Below, one piece after another: positions 44,505 to 52,720 of a stretch of DNA of 64,000 nt; position 1 is the first letter of the stretch, and each line of letters opens with the position of its first letter. Both the position numbers and the translations under genes were made by a program. The notes beneath the pieces were generated by a model. The model worked only from the letters and a program-made list of their open reading frames with translations. It was not told where the DNA came from and did no database searches. Origin of the DNA: Alphaproteobacteria bacterium (GTDB lineage Bacteria; Pseudomonadota; Alphaproteobacteria; Sphingomonadales; Emcibacteraceae); the NCBI GenBank assembly GCA_030428615.1, contig JAUIDN010000001.1, forward strand, positions 1 through 64,000, in the 5' to 3' direction.

Positions 44505-45656
44505 ATGCCCATCATGAAATTTCCGATGATAAAACGGAAATCACAAAAATCGCAACCCTTTGATAGATCAAGCCAGGACCAGACGGCGATTGTTTATTGT
44601 GAAGAAAACTTTGCTCGAATAGACGGCAAAACAGCCAATGGCCTCATCCGTTACTCAGAAAAATATAAAATTCTTTCGGTAATTGATAGTACAAAAGCAG
44701 GCCTTGATTCAGGAATGGTGTTGGATAATATTCCCAATGATATTCCTATCTACCGCGATCTTGCAGAAGTATTGAAGAACACTGACAAAATGCCGGATAA
44801 CTTCATCTACGGCATGGCCCCTTTAAGCGGCATGCTGTCTAAGCTTGAACGCAGCATTGTTCTTGAAGCAATTAATTTAGGAATGAATATTATCAATGGT
44901 CTTCACGAATTTCTGAACGATGACCGCGAATTCGCACTCGCAAGTGTTGCAAATGATGTAACGATCTTTGACGTGCGAAAGCCACGCGATAAAAAAGATT
45001 TGAAAGTGTTTAGCGGCCAGATCACAAAAGTCACTTGCCCCTGTATTGCTGTGCTCGGCACCGACGGGGCTATTGGTAAGCGTACGACCGCTACCATATT
45101 GACACGAACTCTAAAAGACCAGGGTATAAATGCAGTGATGGTAGGAACAGGTCAAACCGGTTTAATTCAAGGTGCTCGGCACGGCATTGCAATTGATGCA
45201 ATCCCACCGCAATTCTGTTCTGGTGAAATGGAAGCAGCAGTTGTCGAAGCTTTTGAAGAAGAAAAACCGGATGTCATTATCATCGAAGGTCAAGGCGCTC
45301 TCAGCCATCCAGCTTATCTAACGTCAGCATATATCCTAAGAGGAAGCTGCCCCGATGCAGTAATTCTTCAACATGCCCCAAAACGGATCAAACTATCTGA
45401 CTATCCTGAAATACTGATGCCAAGTGCGAAAAGCGAGATCAACCTTATCGAGACGTTCTCAAATACTAAAGTCATCGGACTTACTATTAACCATGAAAAT
45501 ATGACCGAAGAAGAAATTGATGAAGCTATTACCCAGTTTGAAGATGATCTTAAAATAGGCGTTACAGATGCATTAACACGCCCAGCTGATCGTCTTGTTA
45601 AGATTGTTTTTTCAGCATTCCCTGAGTTGAGGAAGGTTTTACCAATTGCAGTATGA
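44505..45656 (+). CDS. DUF1611 family P-loop protein (DgcN-like)
   Basis: A 383-residue protein with an N-terminal Rossmann-like domain (AIVYCEENFARIDGKTANGL, then ILSVIDSTKAG) and a C-terminal P-loop domain with GTDGAIGK (residues 185-192) followed by RTTATIL and a Walker B-like VIIIEGQGAL. This is the DUF1611 layout. Characterised member DgcN N-acetylates D-glutamate before racemisation by DgcA. An N-acetyltransferase-like or related D-amino acid role is inferred. The gene overlaps by 11 nt with a racemase gene of a different family from DgcA, which supports the D-amino acid theme. ATG 44505 has AAGGAGG upstream. Confidence 0.88.
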   Translation: MPIMKFPMIKRKSQKSQPFDRSSQDQTAIVYCEENFARIDGKTANGLIRYSEKYKILSVIDSTKAGLDSGMVLDNIPNDIPIYRDLAEVLKNTDKMPDNFIYGMAPLSGMLSKLERSIVLEAINLGMNIINGLHEFLNDDREFALASVANDVTIFDVRKPRDKKDLKVFSGQITKVTCPCIAVLGTDGAIGKRTTATILTRTLKDQGINAVMVGTGQTGLIQGARHGIAIDAIPPQFCSGEMEAAVVEAFEEEKPDVIIIEGQGALSHPAYLTSAYILRGSCPDAVILQHAPKRIKLSDYPEILMPSAKSEINLIETFSNTKVIGLTINHENMTEEEIDEAITQFEDDLKIGVTDALTRPADRLVKIVFSAFPELRKVLPIAV

Positions 45657-47064
45657 CTTTGTGTTAAACGAAAAACAAAAGCATCAGAATTCAAATCAAT
45701 CTCAGTTGGATAATAAATTGTATGGAAAAGATAAAAGCCCGAACCAGTTAAAATCTTATGTCATTATATTGCGTAACTTTTTCTTACTTTTTTCGGGACC
45801 GTTAATCACACTTGTTGGTCTGAATAATTATGCATATTCCAAAGCAGCACAGTATCCAGAGAGCTATCCCGAAGCTCTCTTAAACTATATCGACGATTGG
45901 AACAATAAAGACGCTGGCACAGAACCCAGACCGAATACTTATGTAGAAATAAACCAATTGGCTTTTTATGACAACATTCGCCTCGTCAGGTCTCAGATAT
46001 TAAATGATGCGACAAAAGTGATGATTGTCGTAAAGTCCGACGCATACGGTCATGGATTGAAAATGCTCGGGAATGTCGCTGAAATGGCTGGGGTTGATTA
46101 TTTTGGGATCACCGAAAATTCATCATTAAAAATAATGAATGAAATGGCATTAAATGTCCCAATTGTGCGCTTGCGATTGGCGAGTAATGATGAACTTTTA
46201 ATGGTGCACTCTAACCGAGATGAGTATGGGGATATTGAAGAGATGGTTGGAAACCTTCAGATGGCCCAAGTTCTTTCAAAGCTTGGAGCAGAGCAAAATC
46301 GGAAGATCAAAATCCATTTGAATTTAAATACAGGTGGGATGTCGAGAAACGGCTTTGATATGAATACACCAAAAATAAGAGATCAGCTGCTTTCTCTGTT
46401 GAAGCTTGAGAACATCAAAATCGCAGGTATTATGACCCATTTTCCCAATGCGGACGCTACGAACCTTGATAAGGCGCGAACTTCCCTGGCAAACTTTAAG
46501 AAACGAGCAAATTGGATAATCGAAAAAGGCAACCTTAATTCACAGAAAACATTGCTACATGTCGCTAATACTTCTGCCACATTACGTCTTCCAGAAGCCC
46601 ATTTGGATATGGTCCGCATTGGTTCACTAGTGTTTGGTGAAAAACTGGAAAAAGAAGCACCTGATGCGCTTCAACAAATAATGTCAGTCTATACCAAAAT
46701 AGGGCAAATAAATTTTTACCCAAAGGGAAGTACTGTGGGCTACGGAAGTAATTACATATTGGAACGAGATAGCTATCTGGCTAATCTTCCTATAGGCAAA
46801 GTTAACGGTATTCCGCCTGATTTGGTCGAAGTATTAATCGGTGGAAAAAGATACCCTATGGTCGGTAATATGTCGATGAATACCACGATGATAGATGTAA
46901 CGGATGGCCGAAATGAAATAGCATCAGGTGATGAAGTCGTCATCTTTGGCAAGCAAGGCCAAGACGAAATAAGGGTAGAGGATCATTGGCTATCTTCTAT
47001 ATCCGACGTACATAGCTTTATTGGAAAATTAAACCATGATGTGCGGTATTCAAAGGCTATTTAA
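45646..47064 (+). CDS. Exported broad-spectrum amino acid racemase (alanine racemase fold)
   Basis: A 472-residue fold-type III PLP racemase. PLP lysine K130 is in IVVKSDAYGHG; the opposite catalytic tyrosine is probably Y366 in TVGYGSNY. NLNTGGMSRNGFDM and NMSMNTTMIDV are typical of the periplasmic broad-spectrum racemases (Bsr). A hydrophobic segment at about residues 38-59 would export or anchor it, but the charged stretch before it is unusually long. Start TTG 45646 lies 9 nt after GAGGAAGG. In-frame TTG codons at 45706 and 45718 would shorten the leader, and there is no in-frame ATG before the hydrophobic segment. Expression is coupled to the DUF1611 gene by overlap. It probably makes D-amino acids in the periplasm. 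Confidence 0.9.
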   Translation: MQYDFVLNEKQKHQNSNQSQLDNKLYGKDKSPNQLKSYVIILRNFFLLFSGPLITLVGLNNYAYSKAAQYPESYPEALLNYIDDWNNKDAGTEPRPNTYVEINQLAFYDNIRLVRSQILNDATKVMIVVKSDAYGHGLKMLGNVAEMAGVDYFGITENSSLKIMNEMALNVPIVRLRLASNDELLMVHSNRDEYGDIEEMVGNLQMAQVLSKLGAEQNRKIKIHLNLNTGGMSRNGFDMNTPKIRDQLLSLLKLENIKIAGIMTHFPNADATNLDKARTSLANFKKRANWIIEKGNLNSQKTLLHVANTSATLRLPEAHLDMVRIGSLVFGEKLEKEAPDALQQIMSVYTKIGQINFYPKGSTVGYGSNYILERDSYLANLPIGKVNGIPPDLVEVLIGGKRYPMVGNMSMNTTMIDVTDGRNEIASGDEVVIFGKQGQDEIRVEDHWLSSISDVHSFIGKLNHDVRYSKAI

Positions 47065-47086
47065 TATTCGATTAGAGACGAACTTA

Positions 47087-47140
47087 GTTCCAGTCATGCC
47101 CGTGAATACACCCCTATATTTTCATTTGGGGTTTTGGAAC
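47087..47140. terminator. Candidate terminator between racemase and convergent gene
   Basis: GTTCCA (47087) pairs with TGGAAC (47135), enclosing ACCCC (47110) and GGGGT (47128) with a 13-nt loop, and GGGGTTTT on the plus strand. It sits between convergent stops at 47064 and 47167. The stem is discontinuous. Confidence 0.4.
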
Positions 47141-47166
47141 TCTGACACAAGTACCGACCTTCTGGG

Positions 47167-47832
47167 CTAAAATATATGAGATTTTGATAACCCCCTAAAG
47201 CCCCAATCCTCGGGAATATGACCATTAAGCCGCCCTATTATGTTACTTGGATCATCCGATTTTGCAGCCATAGAAAGCGGCATGGTGTTAAACGGGGATT
47301 TTGGCACATGGTATAAGGATTTATATTTCTCCTCAATCATCATCCTGCCAACGTGCCAGTTAAGGGCCGCGGCATTAATATTCCACCCGCCCTCCTGCAC
47401 CATTTCAAGGGCCTCGTCATAATCATCGCAGGTAATAATTTTAATTTCCGGGTAAAGATTTCTGATTTGCTCCACAAGTGGCCCCACTTTCGGGGTGACA
47501 ACAGCCTTCGGCACATCATCTTCCGTGACGGGGTAAAATTTTCGCGGCACGAACCACGCCCCGCCGCTGACGATAACCGGTTTTGTGAAGGAAAAGATTT
47601 TTGTGCGTTCCCCCGTTTTTGCCAGTGCCGCCAAGAGGTCAAACTTTTCGTCCATAAGACCTTGCTTTAGTTCCATCAAATCGGTCGCTATAAATTCGCA
47701 TTCTATTTCGGCTTGCGAAAAAATATCCCTGATCCGGTCAATAACAACTCCTGCGGCTTGACCATCTTTCTGATAACTGAATGGCGCGAAATCAGGGTTA
47801 TAACCAATCTTTATCAGGGCTTTTGCGTTCAC
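47167..47832 (-). CDS. Solute-binding family 3-like protein without signal peptide
   Basis: A 221-residue protein with the pattern of polar amino acid-binding proteins: IKIGYNPDFAPFSYQKDGQAAGVVIDRIRDIF at the start, then FDLLAALAKTGERTKIFSFTKPV and GGAWFVPRKF. Family members are normally periplasmic with a signal peptide, but this one starts at GTG 47832 within a GTGA overlap with the stop of the isochorismatase-type gene. That coupling leaves no room for a signal sequence, so the protein should be cytosolic. It may sense or carry a ligand related to the hydrolase's substrate. No permease gene is adjacent. Confidence 0.8.
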   Translation of the reverse strand: MNAKALIKIGYNPDFAPFSYQKDGQAAGVVIDRIRDIFSQAEIECEFIATDLMELKQGLMDEKFDLLAALAKTGERTKIFSFTKPVIVSGGAWFVPRKFYPVTEDDVPKAVVTPKVGPLVEQIRNLYPEIKIITCDDYDEALEMVQEGGWNINAAALNWHVGRMMIEEKYKSLYHVPKSPFNTMPLSMAAKSDDPSNIIGRLNGHIPEDWGFRGLSKSHIF

Positions 47833-48506
47833 GATAACTTTTCAATCATTTCATCGGTTGAAATCACATCTGCAAAAAGCCGCGCCATCGCGTTAAGCGC
47901 GTCATTATGGTCTTCGTCCGATCCCGCGGCGTTGGCATCTGCAATCATAACGGTTTTAAAATTCAGCATCATGGCATCACGGGCCGTTGTCTCGCAGCAG
48001 ACATCGGTTAAAGTGCCGGTAATAATAACCGTATCAATATCCGCTTTCTTCAGTTTTTCTTCCAGATTGCTTGAACCCCCTATGAAGGCGCTAAATCTGT
48101 TTTTTTCTATGGTCCAATCATCTTCCTCAATCTCAAGATCCGGCCATAACCCATGCCCCTCTCCCCCTTTTGAAATATTTTCAATCATGGCGTCGCAGCG
48201 CTCCCGCGAAAATAACTTCAGAAGGACAGACCAGTTTTCATAAATATTTTCATCAAACGTCGTAATGACCCAGACCACCTGCCCGCCCGCCTTACGCAGA
48301 CTGTCCGCCAGTCTGTTTATATTGGGGACAATCTCCCTCGCCTGCGGCACTTCTGCTGCCATACCGGGTTCCAGAAAATATTTCTGCATGTCTATAACCA
48401 GCAGTGCTGTTTTTGCGGGATTGATTTCTGAAAAAGCATGCCGCTTGCCGCCACGGCGTTTTTTTGCGGCATCGATTGTTTTCTGTAATATTTCTGTTTT
48501 GTGCAT
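47829..48506 (-). CDS. Isochorismatase-family cysteine hydrolase
   Basis: A 225-residue cytosolic hydrolase of the nicotinamidase/isochorismatase fold. The catalytic triad is visible by motif: D39 in ALLVIDMQ, K135 in TIEKNRFSAF, and C170 in GTLTDVCCETTARDA. The family includes nicotinamidases, ureidoacrylate and N-carbamoyl amidases; substrate cannot be read here. It is translationally coupled to the solute-binding-like protein downstream and divergent from the glycerol transporter across about 100 bp. Residues 1-25 are a basic extension before the core. Confidence 0.92.
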   Translation of the reverse strand: MHKTEILQKTIDAAKKRRGGKRHAFSEINPAKTALLVIDMQKYFLEPGMAAEVPQAREIVPNINRLADSLRKAGGQVVWVITTFDENIYENWSVLLKLFSRERCDAMIENISKGGEGHGLWPDLEIEEDDWTIEKNRFSAFIGGSSNLEEKLKKADIDTVIITGTLTDVCCETTARDAMMLNFKTVMIADANAAGSDEDHNDALNAMARLFADVISTDEMIEKLS

Positions 48507-48607
48507 GACCGGAACGATATAACTTTAATGTTTTAATGAAAAGAACTAAAAAATTATGTTAATTAAAAGAAATAAAATAATACCAATAAAATATTTAGGG
48601 AAAATAA

Positions 48608-49699
48608 TTGTCGCTCAGACTTGAAAATGTGACGTTTAACGTGGACGGCGAACCGCAAATCTATCAAACGGATTTGACACTTGAAAGCGCGAGCATGAAT
48701 GTGTTGCTCGGCGCTACCCGTTCGGGAAAAACCACCCTTATGCGACTGATGGCCGGGTTGGACAGGCCGAGCACGGGACGGATTTTCTGGAACGGCGAAG
48801 ACGTTACAGGACTGCGGGTACAGGACCGGGATATTGCAATGGTCTATCAACAGTTTATAAACTACCCGTCTCTCAGCGTTTATGAGAATATCGCCTCCCC
48901 CTTAAGAATTCTGAAAAAGAAAAAAAATGAAATTGATGAAGCGGTCCGGCAAACCGCCAAAATGATGAAATTATCCGACTTCCTCGATAAAAAACCGTTG
49001 GATCTATCCGGTGGGCAGCAGCAAAGGTGCGCCCTCGCCCGTGCCTTGGTGAAAGGGGCAAAGCTTGTGTTACTTGACGAGCCGCTCGCAAATCTTGACT
49101 ATAAATTACGGGAAGAAATGCGCGAAGAAATCCCCAAAATATTTTCAGCGTCTGGCGCAATATTTGTTTATGCCACTACCGAACCCGAAGAAGCGCTCCT
49201 GCTTGGCGGTAATACGGCAATATTACATGAAGGTCGCATCACACAGTTTGATAAAACCCCCACCGTTTATCATCATCCGAATAATATTATTACCGCACGC
49301 ACTTTTTCAGATCCGCCAATGAATTTTTTAAGACTGCAAAAACAGGGTAACAAAATTACATTTGGCGATGGCACAGTGATTTCGGGGCAAGGGCCCCTTT
49401 CTTCGCTTGAAAACGGAACCTATACGGCCGGTTTTAGACCAAATCATCTGGAACTGAACCCGCAAAATAAAAGCGGTATAAAATTTTCCGCCAAGTTAAA
49501 TATTACGGAAATTACCGGCTCCGAAACATTTCTGCATATGGAACATGATGGTGAACCGTGGGTCGGGCTTATTCATGGTGTTCATGATCTGCCATTGGAT
49601 CAGCCTATTTCCGTATATCTTGATCCGACACATATTTATACCTTCGGGCAGGATGGAAATCTCGTGTTAGCCGCGCACTATACAGAGGGGCGCGAATAA
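48608..49699 (+). CDS. glpS: Glycerol ABC importer ATP-binding protein GlpS
   Basis: A 363-residue ATPase subunit of the CUT1/sugar importer type with a C-terminal TOBE-like domain. Walker A is GATRSGKTT, the Q-loop VYQQFINYPSL, the signature LSGGQQQR, and Walker B LVLLDEPLANLD. The H-loop histidine is missing: YATTEPEEAL stands where YVTHDQTEAL is usual. Start is TTG 48608 with AGGGA upstream. It is the first of six overlapping or close genes matching rhizobial glpSTPQUV, which import glycerol. Confidence 0.92.
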   Translation: MSLRLENVTFNVDGEPQIYQTDLTLESASMNVLLGATRSGKTTLMRLMAGLDRPSTGRIFWNGEDVTGLRVQDRDIAMVYQQFINYPSLSVYENIASPLRILKKKKNEIDEAVRQTAKMMKLSDFLDKKPLDLSGGQQQRCALARALVKGAKLVLLDEPLANLDYKLREEMREEIPKIFSASGAIFVYATTEPEEALLLGGNTAILHEGRITQFDKTPTVYHHPNNIITARTFSDPPMNFLRLQKQGNKITFGDGTVISGQGPLSSLENGTYTAGFRPNHLELNPQNKSGIKFSAKLNITEITGSETFLHMEHDGEPWVGLIHGVHDLPLDQPISVYLDPTHIYTFGQDGNLVLAAHYTEGRE

Positions 49700-50757
49700 T
49701 GGCGAAAATAACACTCAAAAATATTGCCCATCGTTACGCGCCGAATAGCGACTACGCACTAAAGCCCATAAACCATGTCTGGGATGACGGAGCGGCCTAT
49801 GCTCTGCTTGGGCCCTCAGGATGTGGCAAAACGACCTTGCTGAACATTATTTCCGGCCTTTTAACACCATCTGAAGGCAACGTTTTATTCGATGATCAAA
49901 ATATCACAGATAGGAATACGGCTGAGCGTAATATCGCGCAGGTTTTCCAGTTTCCCGTCGTCTATGATACCATGAGCGTCAGGGATAACCTTGCCTTCCC
50001 GCTTAAAAACCGCGGGCATGACACGGCATATATCAATGACCGGATAACGGAAATTTCCCGTGTCATTGGTGTTGAAGATATTCTGTTTCAAAAAGCGCAA
50101 GGCTTATCAGCCGATATCAAACAGAAAATAAGCCTTGGTCGCGGGCTGGTGCGTGAAGACGTTAATGCTATCCTGTTTGATGAACCCCTGACCGTCATTG
50201 ATCCGCATATGAAATGGCAATTAAGGACAGAATTAAAAGCGCTCCATAAAAACCTCGGCCACACAATGATTTATGTAACACACGATCAGACCGAAGCACT
50301 TACCTTTGCTGATAAAGTGGTCGTCATGTCAATGGGTGAAGTTGTGCAGATCGGCACTCCGAAGGAACTGTTTGAAATCCCCGCGCACACCTTTGTCGGG
50401 TATTTTATCGGCTCACCGGGTATGAATGTCCTGCCAACTATTATAGACGGCAACAAAGCAATGATTGGCCAACATAAAATTGTTTTGAACCGCGACTATA
50501 AAGGCCTTAAGGGAAAACTGGAACTTGGCATACGGCCGGAATTCGTTACACTCACAAATAATCCTCAAGACCTTCCAGTTAAAATTAATCGCGTCGAGGA
50601 TGTTGGCCATTATAAAATCGTCAGAGCCACCCTCAACGGCCATGATATAAACATCATTTTAAAAGAAGAAACTGAAATATCCGGGGATATGAATTATGTC
50701 AGTTTTGATAAATCCCACACAAACATTTATGCGGATGACTGGTTGGTGACGCCATGA
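49699..50757 (+). CDS. glpT: Glycerol ABC importer ATP-binding protein GlpT
   Basis: A 352-residue ATPase subunit. Walker A is GPSGCGKTT, the Q-loop VFQFPVVYDTMSV, Walker B AILFDEPLTVID, and the H-loop YVTHDQTEAL is intact. The signature is degenerate: LSADIKQK instead of LSGGQ. A C-terminal regulatory domain follows. Its start overlaps the glpS stop by one base (TAATG) and its end overlaps the permease start (ATGA), so the subunits are made in coordination. It presumably pairs with GlpS as a heterodimer. Confidence 0.92.
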   Translation: MAKITLKNIAHRYAPNSDYALKPINHVWDDGAAYALLGPSGCGKTTLLNIISGLLTPSEGNVLFDDQNITDRNTAERNIAQVFQFPVVYDTMSVRDNLAFPLKNRGHDTAYINDRITEISRVIGVEDILFQKAQGLSADIKQKISLGRGLVREDVNAILFDEPLTVIDPHMKWQLRTELKALHKNLGHTMIYVTHDQTEALTFADKVVVMSMGEVVQIGTPKELFEIPAHTFVGYFIGSPGMNVLPTIIDGNKAMIGQHKIVLNRDYKGLKGKLELGIRPEFVTLTNNPQDLPVKINRVEDVGHYKIVRATLNGHDINIILKEETEISGDMNYVSFDKSHTNIYADDWLVTP

Positions 50758-51629
50758 AGAAAACAATTAATCAAAAAGCCTGGTTTATGGTTCTGCCGGT
50801 TTTAATACTGGTTGCTTTTTCTGCTGTTATCCCGCTGATGACGGTGGTGAATTATTCGGTGCAGGACACATTTGGAAATAATGAATTCTTCTGGGTCGGC
50901 CTGGAATGGTTTGAAGAAGTACTGCATTCTGAACGTATTCATGATGCGCTCGGGCGTCAGGCACTGTTTACCATCATCATTTTAACTATCGAAATACCAC
51001 TGGGAATATTCGTCGCTCTTCACATGCCCAAAAGAAGTGGCTTATGGTCTTCGCTATGTCTGGTTCTTGTCGCGCTCCCGTTACTTATTCCCTGGAATGT
51101 CGTTGGTACCATCTGGCAGATTTTTGGCCGGGTTGATATCGGACTTCTAGGGTACATGCTTGATCAAATGGGTATTGATTACAATTATACTCAGAATAGT
51201 TTCGCGGCATGGTGTACCATTATTGTTATGGATGTTTGGCACTGGACGTCACTCGTGGTTCTACTTTGCTATGCAGGACTAAAATCAATTCCGGATGCCT
51301 ATTATCAGGCGGCAAAAATTGATCAGGCGAGCCGTTGGGCCGTATTTCGGTATATTGAACTTCCAAAAATGAAGGGGGTACTGCTGATCGCCATATTGCT
51401 TAGGTTTATGGACAGCTTCATGATTTATACGGAGCCGTTCGTCGTCACCGGCGGCGGACCGGGTAACGCAACCACATTTCTTTCCATTGATCTGGTCAAA
51501 ATGGCAATTGGCCAATTTGACCTGGGTCCTGCGGCTGCATTTTCACTGATTTATTTTCTGGTAATCCTGCTGGTATCATGGGTATTTTATACTGTCATGG
51601 TTCATTCTGACACAAAGGATATGTCATGA
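50754..51629 (+). CDS. glpP: Glycerol ABC importer permease GlpP
   Basis: A 291-residue inner membrane permease of the MalF/UgpA type with six membrane segments. The cytoplasmic EAA loop that contacts the ATPases reads AAKIDQASRWAVFRYIELPKM. TEPFVVTGGGPGNATTFLSI is typical of the family. Starts in an ATGA overlap with glpT and overlaps glpQ in the same way. Confidence 0.94.
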   Translation: MKKTINQKAWFMVLPVLILVAFSAVIPLMTVVNYSVQDTFGNNEFFWVGLEWFEEVLHSERIHDALGRQALFTIIILTIEIPLGIFVALHMPKRSGLWSSLCLVLVALPLLIPWNVVGTIWQIFGRVDIGLLGYMLDQMGIDYNYTQNSFAAWCTIIVMDVWHWTSLVVLLCYAGLKSIPDAYYQAAKIDQASRWAVFRYIELPKMKGVLLIAILLRFMDSFMIYTEPFVVTGGGPGNATTFLSIDLVKMAIGQFDLGPAAAFSLIYFLVILLVSWVFYTVMVHSDTKDMS

Positions 51630-52429
51630 AGATAAACAAATCCGCACTTGTTATGTCTCTCTATATCCTGTTTTTGATGCTGCCTATTTACTGGCTGATC
51701 AATATGAGCCTCAAAACCAATCAGGAGATATTGAGCACATTTTCATTATGGCCAAACGACCTGACCTTTGATAATTATCTGGTGATTTTCACCGACGCAA
51801 GCTGGTATGGCGGTTATCTGAATTCCATCACCTATGTTGTGATGAATACGATTATTTCAGTGACGGTTGCCCTGCCCGCCGCCTATGCATTCAGTCGATA
51901 TCGATTTATGGGCGATAAGCATCTGTTTTTCTGGCTGCTCACCAACCGGATGGCGCCGCCAGCGGTATTTGCGCTACCGTTCTTTCAGCTCTATTCGAGC
52001 GTCGGATTATTTGATACTCATATCGCAGTGGCCCTTGCCCACACGTTATTCAATGTGCCGTTGGCCGTTTGGATTCTTGAAGGTTTCATGCGCGGCGTCC
52101 CTAAGGAAATTGACGAAACCGCCTATATCGACGGATATGGTTTCTTTACATTCTTTCGAAAAATATTTATGCCGCTCATCGCATCCGGTATTGGTGTCGC
52201 GGCTTTTTTCTGTTTCATGTTTTCATGGGTTGAACTGCTCCTCAGCCGCACGCTCACTTCGGTGGATGCCAAATCAATCGCTGCTACGATGACTAGGACG
52301 GTGTCGGCCTCCGGACTTGATTGGGGTGTGCTTGCTGCTGCAGGTGTACTGACGATTATACCCGGAGCGTTGGTGATATATTTTGTGCGAAACCATATCG
52401 CCAAGGGTTTCGCACTGGGGAGAGTATGA
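51626..52429 (+). CDS. glpQ: Glycerol ABC importer permease GlpQ
   Basis: A 267-residue inner membrane permease of the MalG/UgpE type. Six hydrophobic segments, beginning MSLYILFLMLPIYWLINMSL. The EAA loop reads ETAYIDGYGFFTFFRKIFMPLI. The C-terminus VRNHIAKGFALGRV is typical of rhizobial and similar GlpQ. Coupled by ATGA overlap to glpP and to the small membrane gene downstream. Not the glycerophosphodiesterase that carries the same symbol in E. coli. Confidence 0.94.
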   Translation: MKINKSALVMSLYILFLMLPIYWLINMSLKTNQEILSTFSLWPNDLTFDNYLVIFTDASWYGGYLNSITYVVMNTIISVTVALPAAYAFSRYRFMGDKHLFFWLLTNRMAPPAVFALPFFQLYSSVGLFDTHIAVALAHTLFNVPLAVWILEGFMRGVPKEIDETAYIDGYGFFTFFRKIFMPLIASGIGVAAFFCFMFSWVELLLSRTLTSVDAKSIAATMTRTVSASGLDWGVLAAAGVLTIIPGALVIYFVRNHIAKGFALGRV

Positions 52430-52707
52430 TGGATTTATCGTGGATGGGATGGACACTACCAACAGCAATTTTCTTTATTTCAATTGCACTCGCGCTTGTT
52501 GTCATGATCATCTGGGCTATCAAAGCACCGCACGCACCGAGGGTAGGCATATTGCGCATTGAAACGACGCCCGGTGACCGGTTATTTATCAGCTTACTTG
52601 GTTCGGCGTTTATTTGTCTGGCGTGGCTGGCATTTTTTGGTTCGCCAATTTGGGAAGCACTGATAGTATGTTTATTATACGCCGCATCGGTATTTAAATG
52701 GGTTTAA
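52426..52707 (+). CDS. glpU: Small membrane protein of glycerol transporter operon (DUF2160, GlpU)
   Basis: A 93-residue protein with two or three membrane segments (WTLPTAIFFISIALALVVMIIW, LFISLLGSAFICLAWLAFF, IWEALIVCLLYAASVF) and the central GILRIETTPGDRLF typical of DUF2160. It lies between the permease and binding-protein genes, as in rhizobial glpU. Role in transport is unresolved. ATG 52426 (ATGA overlap with glpQ, GGGGAG upstream) is chosen over an upstream in-frame ATG that lies inside glpQ. Confidence 0.88.
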   Translation: MMDLSWMGWTLPTAIFFISIALALVVMIIWAIKAPHAPRVGILRIETTPGDRLFISLLGSAFICLAWLAFFGSPIWEALIVCLLYAASVFKWV

Positions 52708-52720
52708 TCTGGAGATAAAA

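Noticed and set aside
43987-47166. Genomic island integrated at tRNA-Asn
   Set aside because: No integrase, no repeat of the tRNA 3' end and no mobile genes were found. Only the gene-poor gap and apparent AT-richness point that way.
51626-52429. GlpQ as glycerophosphodiester phosphodiesterase
   Set aside because: The protein is a six-segment ABC permease with an EAA loop; the shared symbol comes from the rhizobial operon naming.
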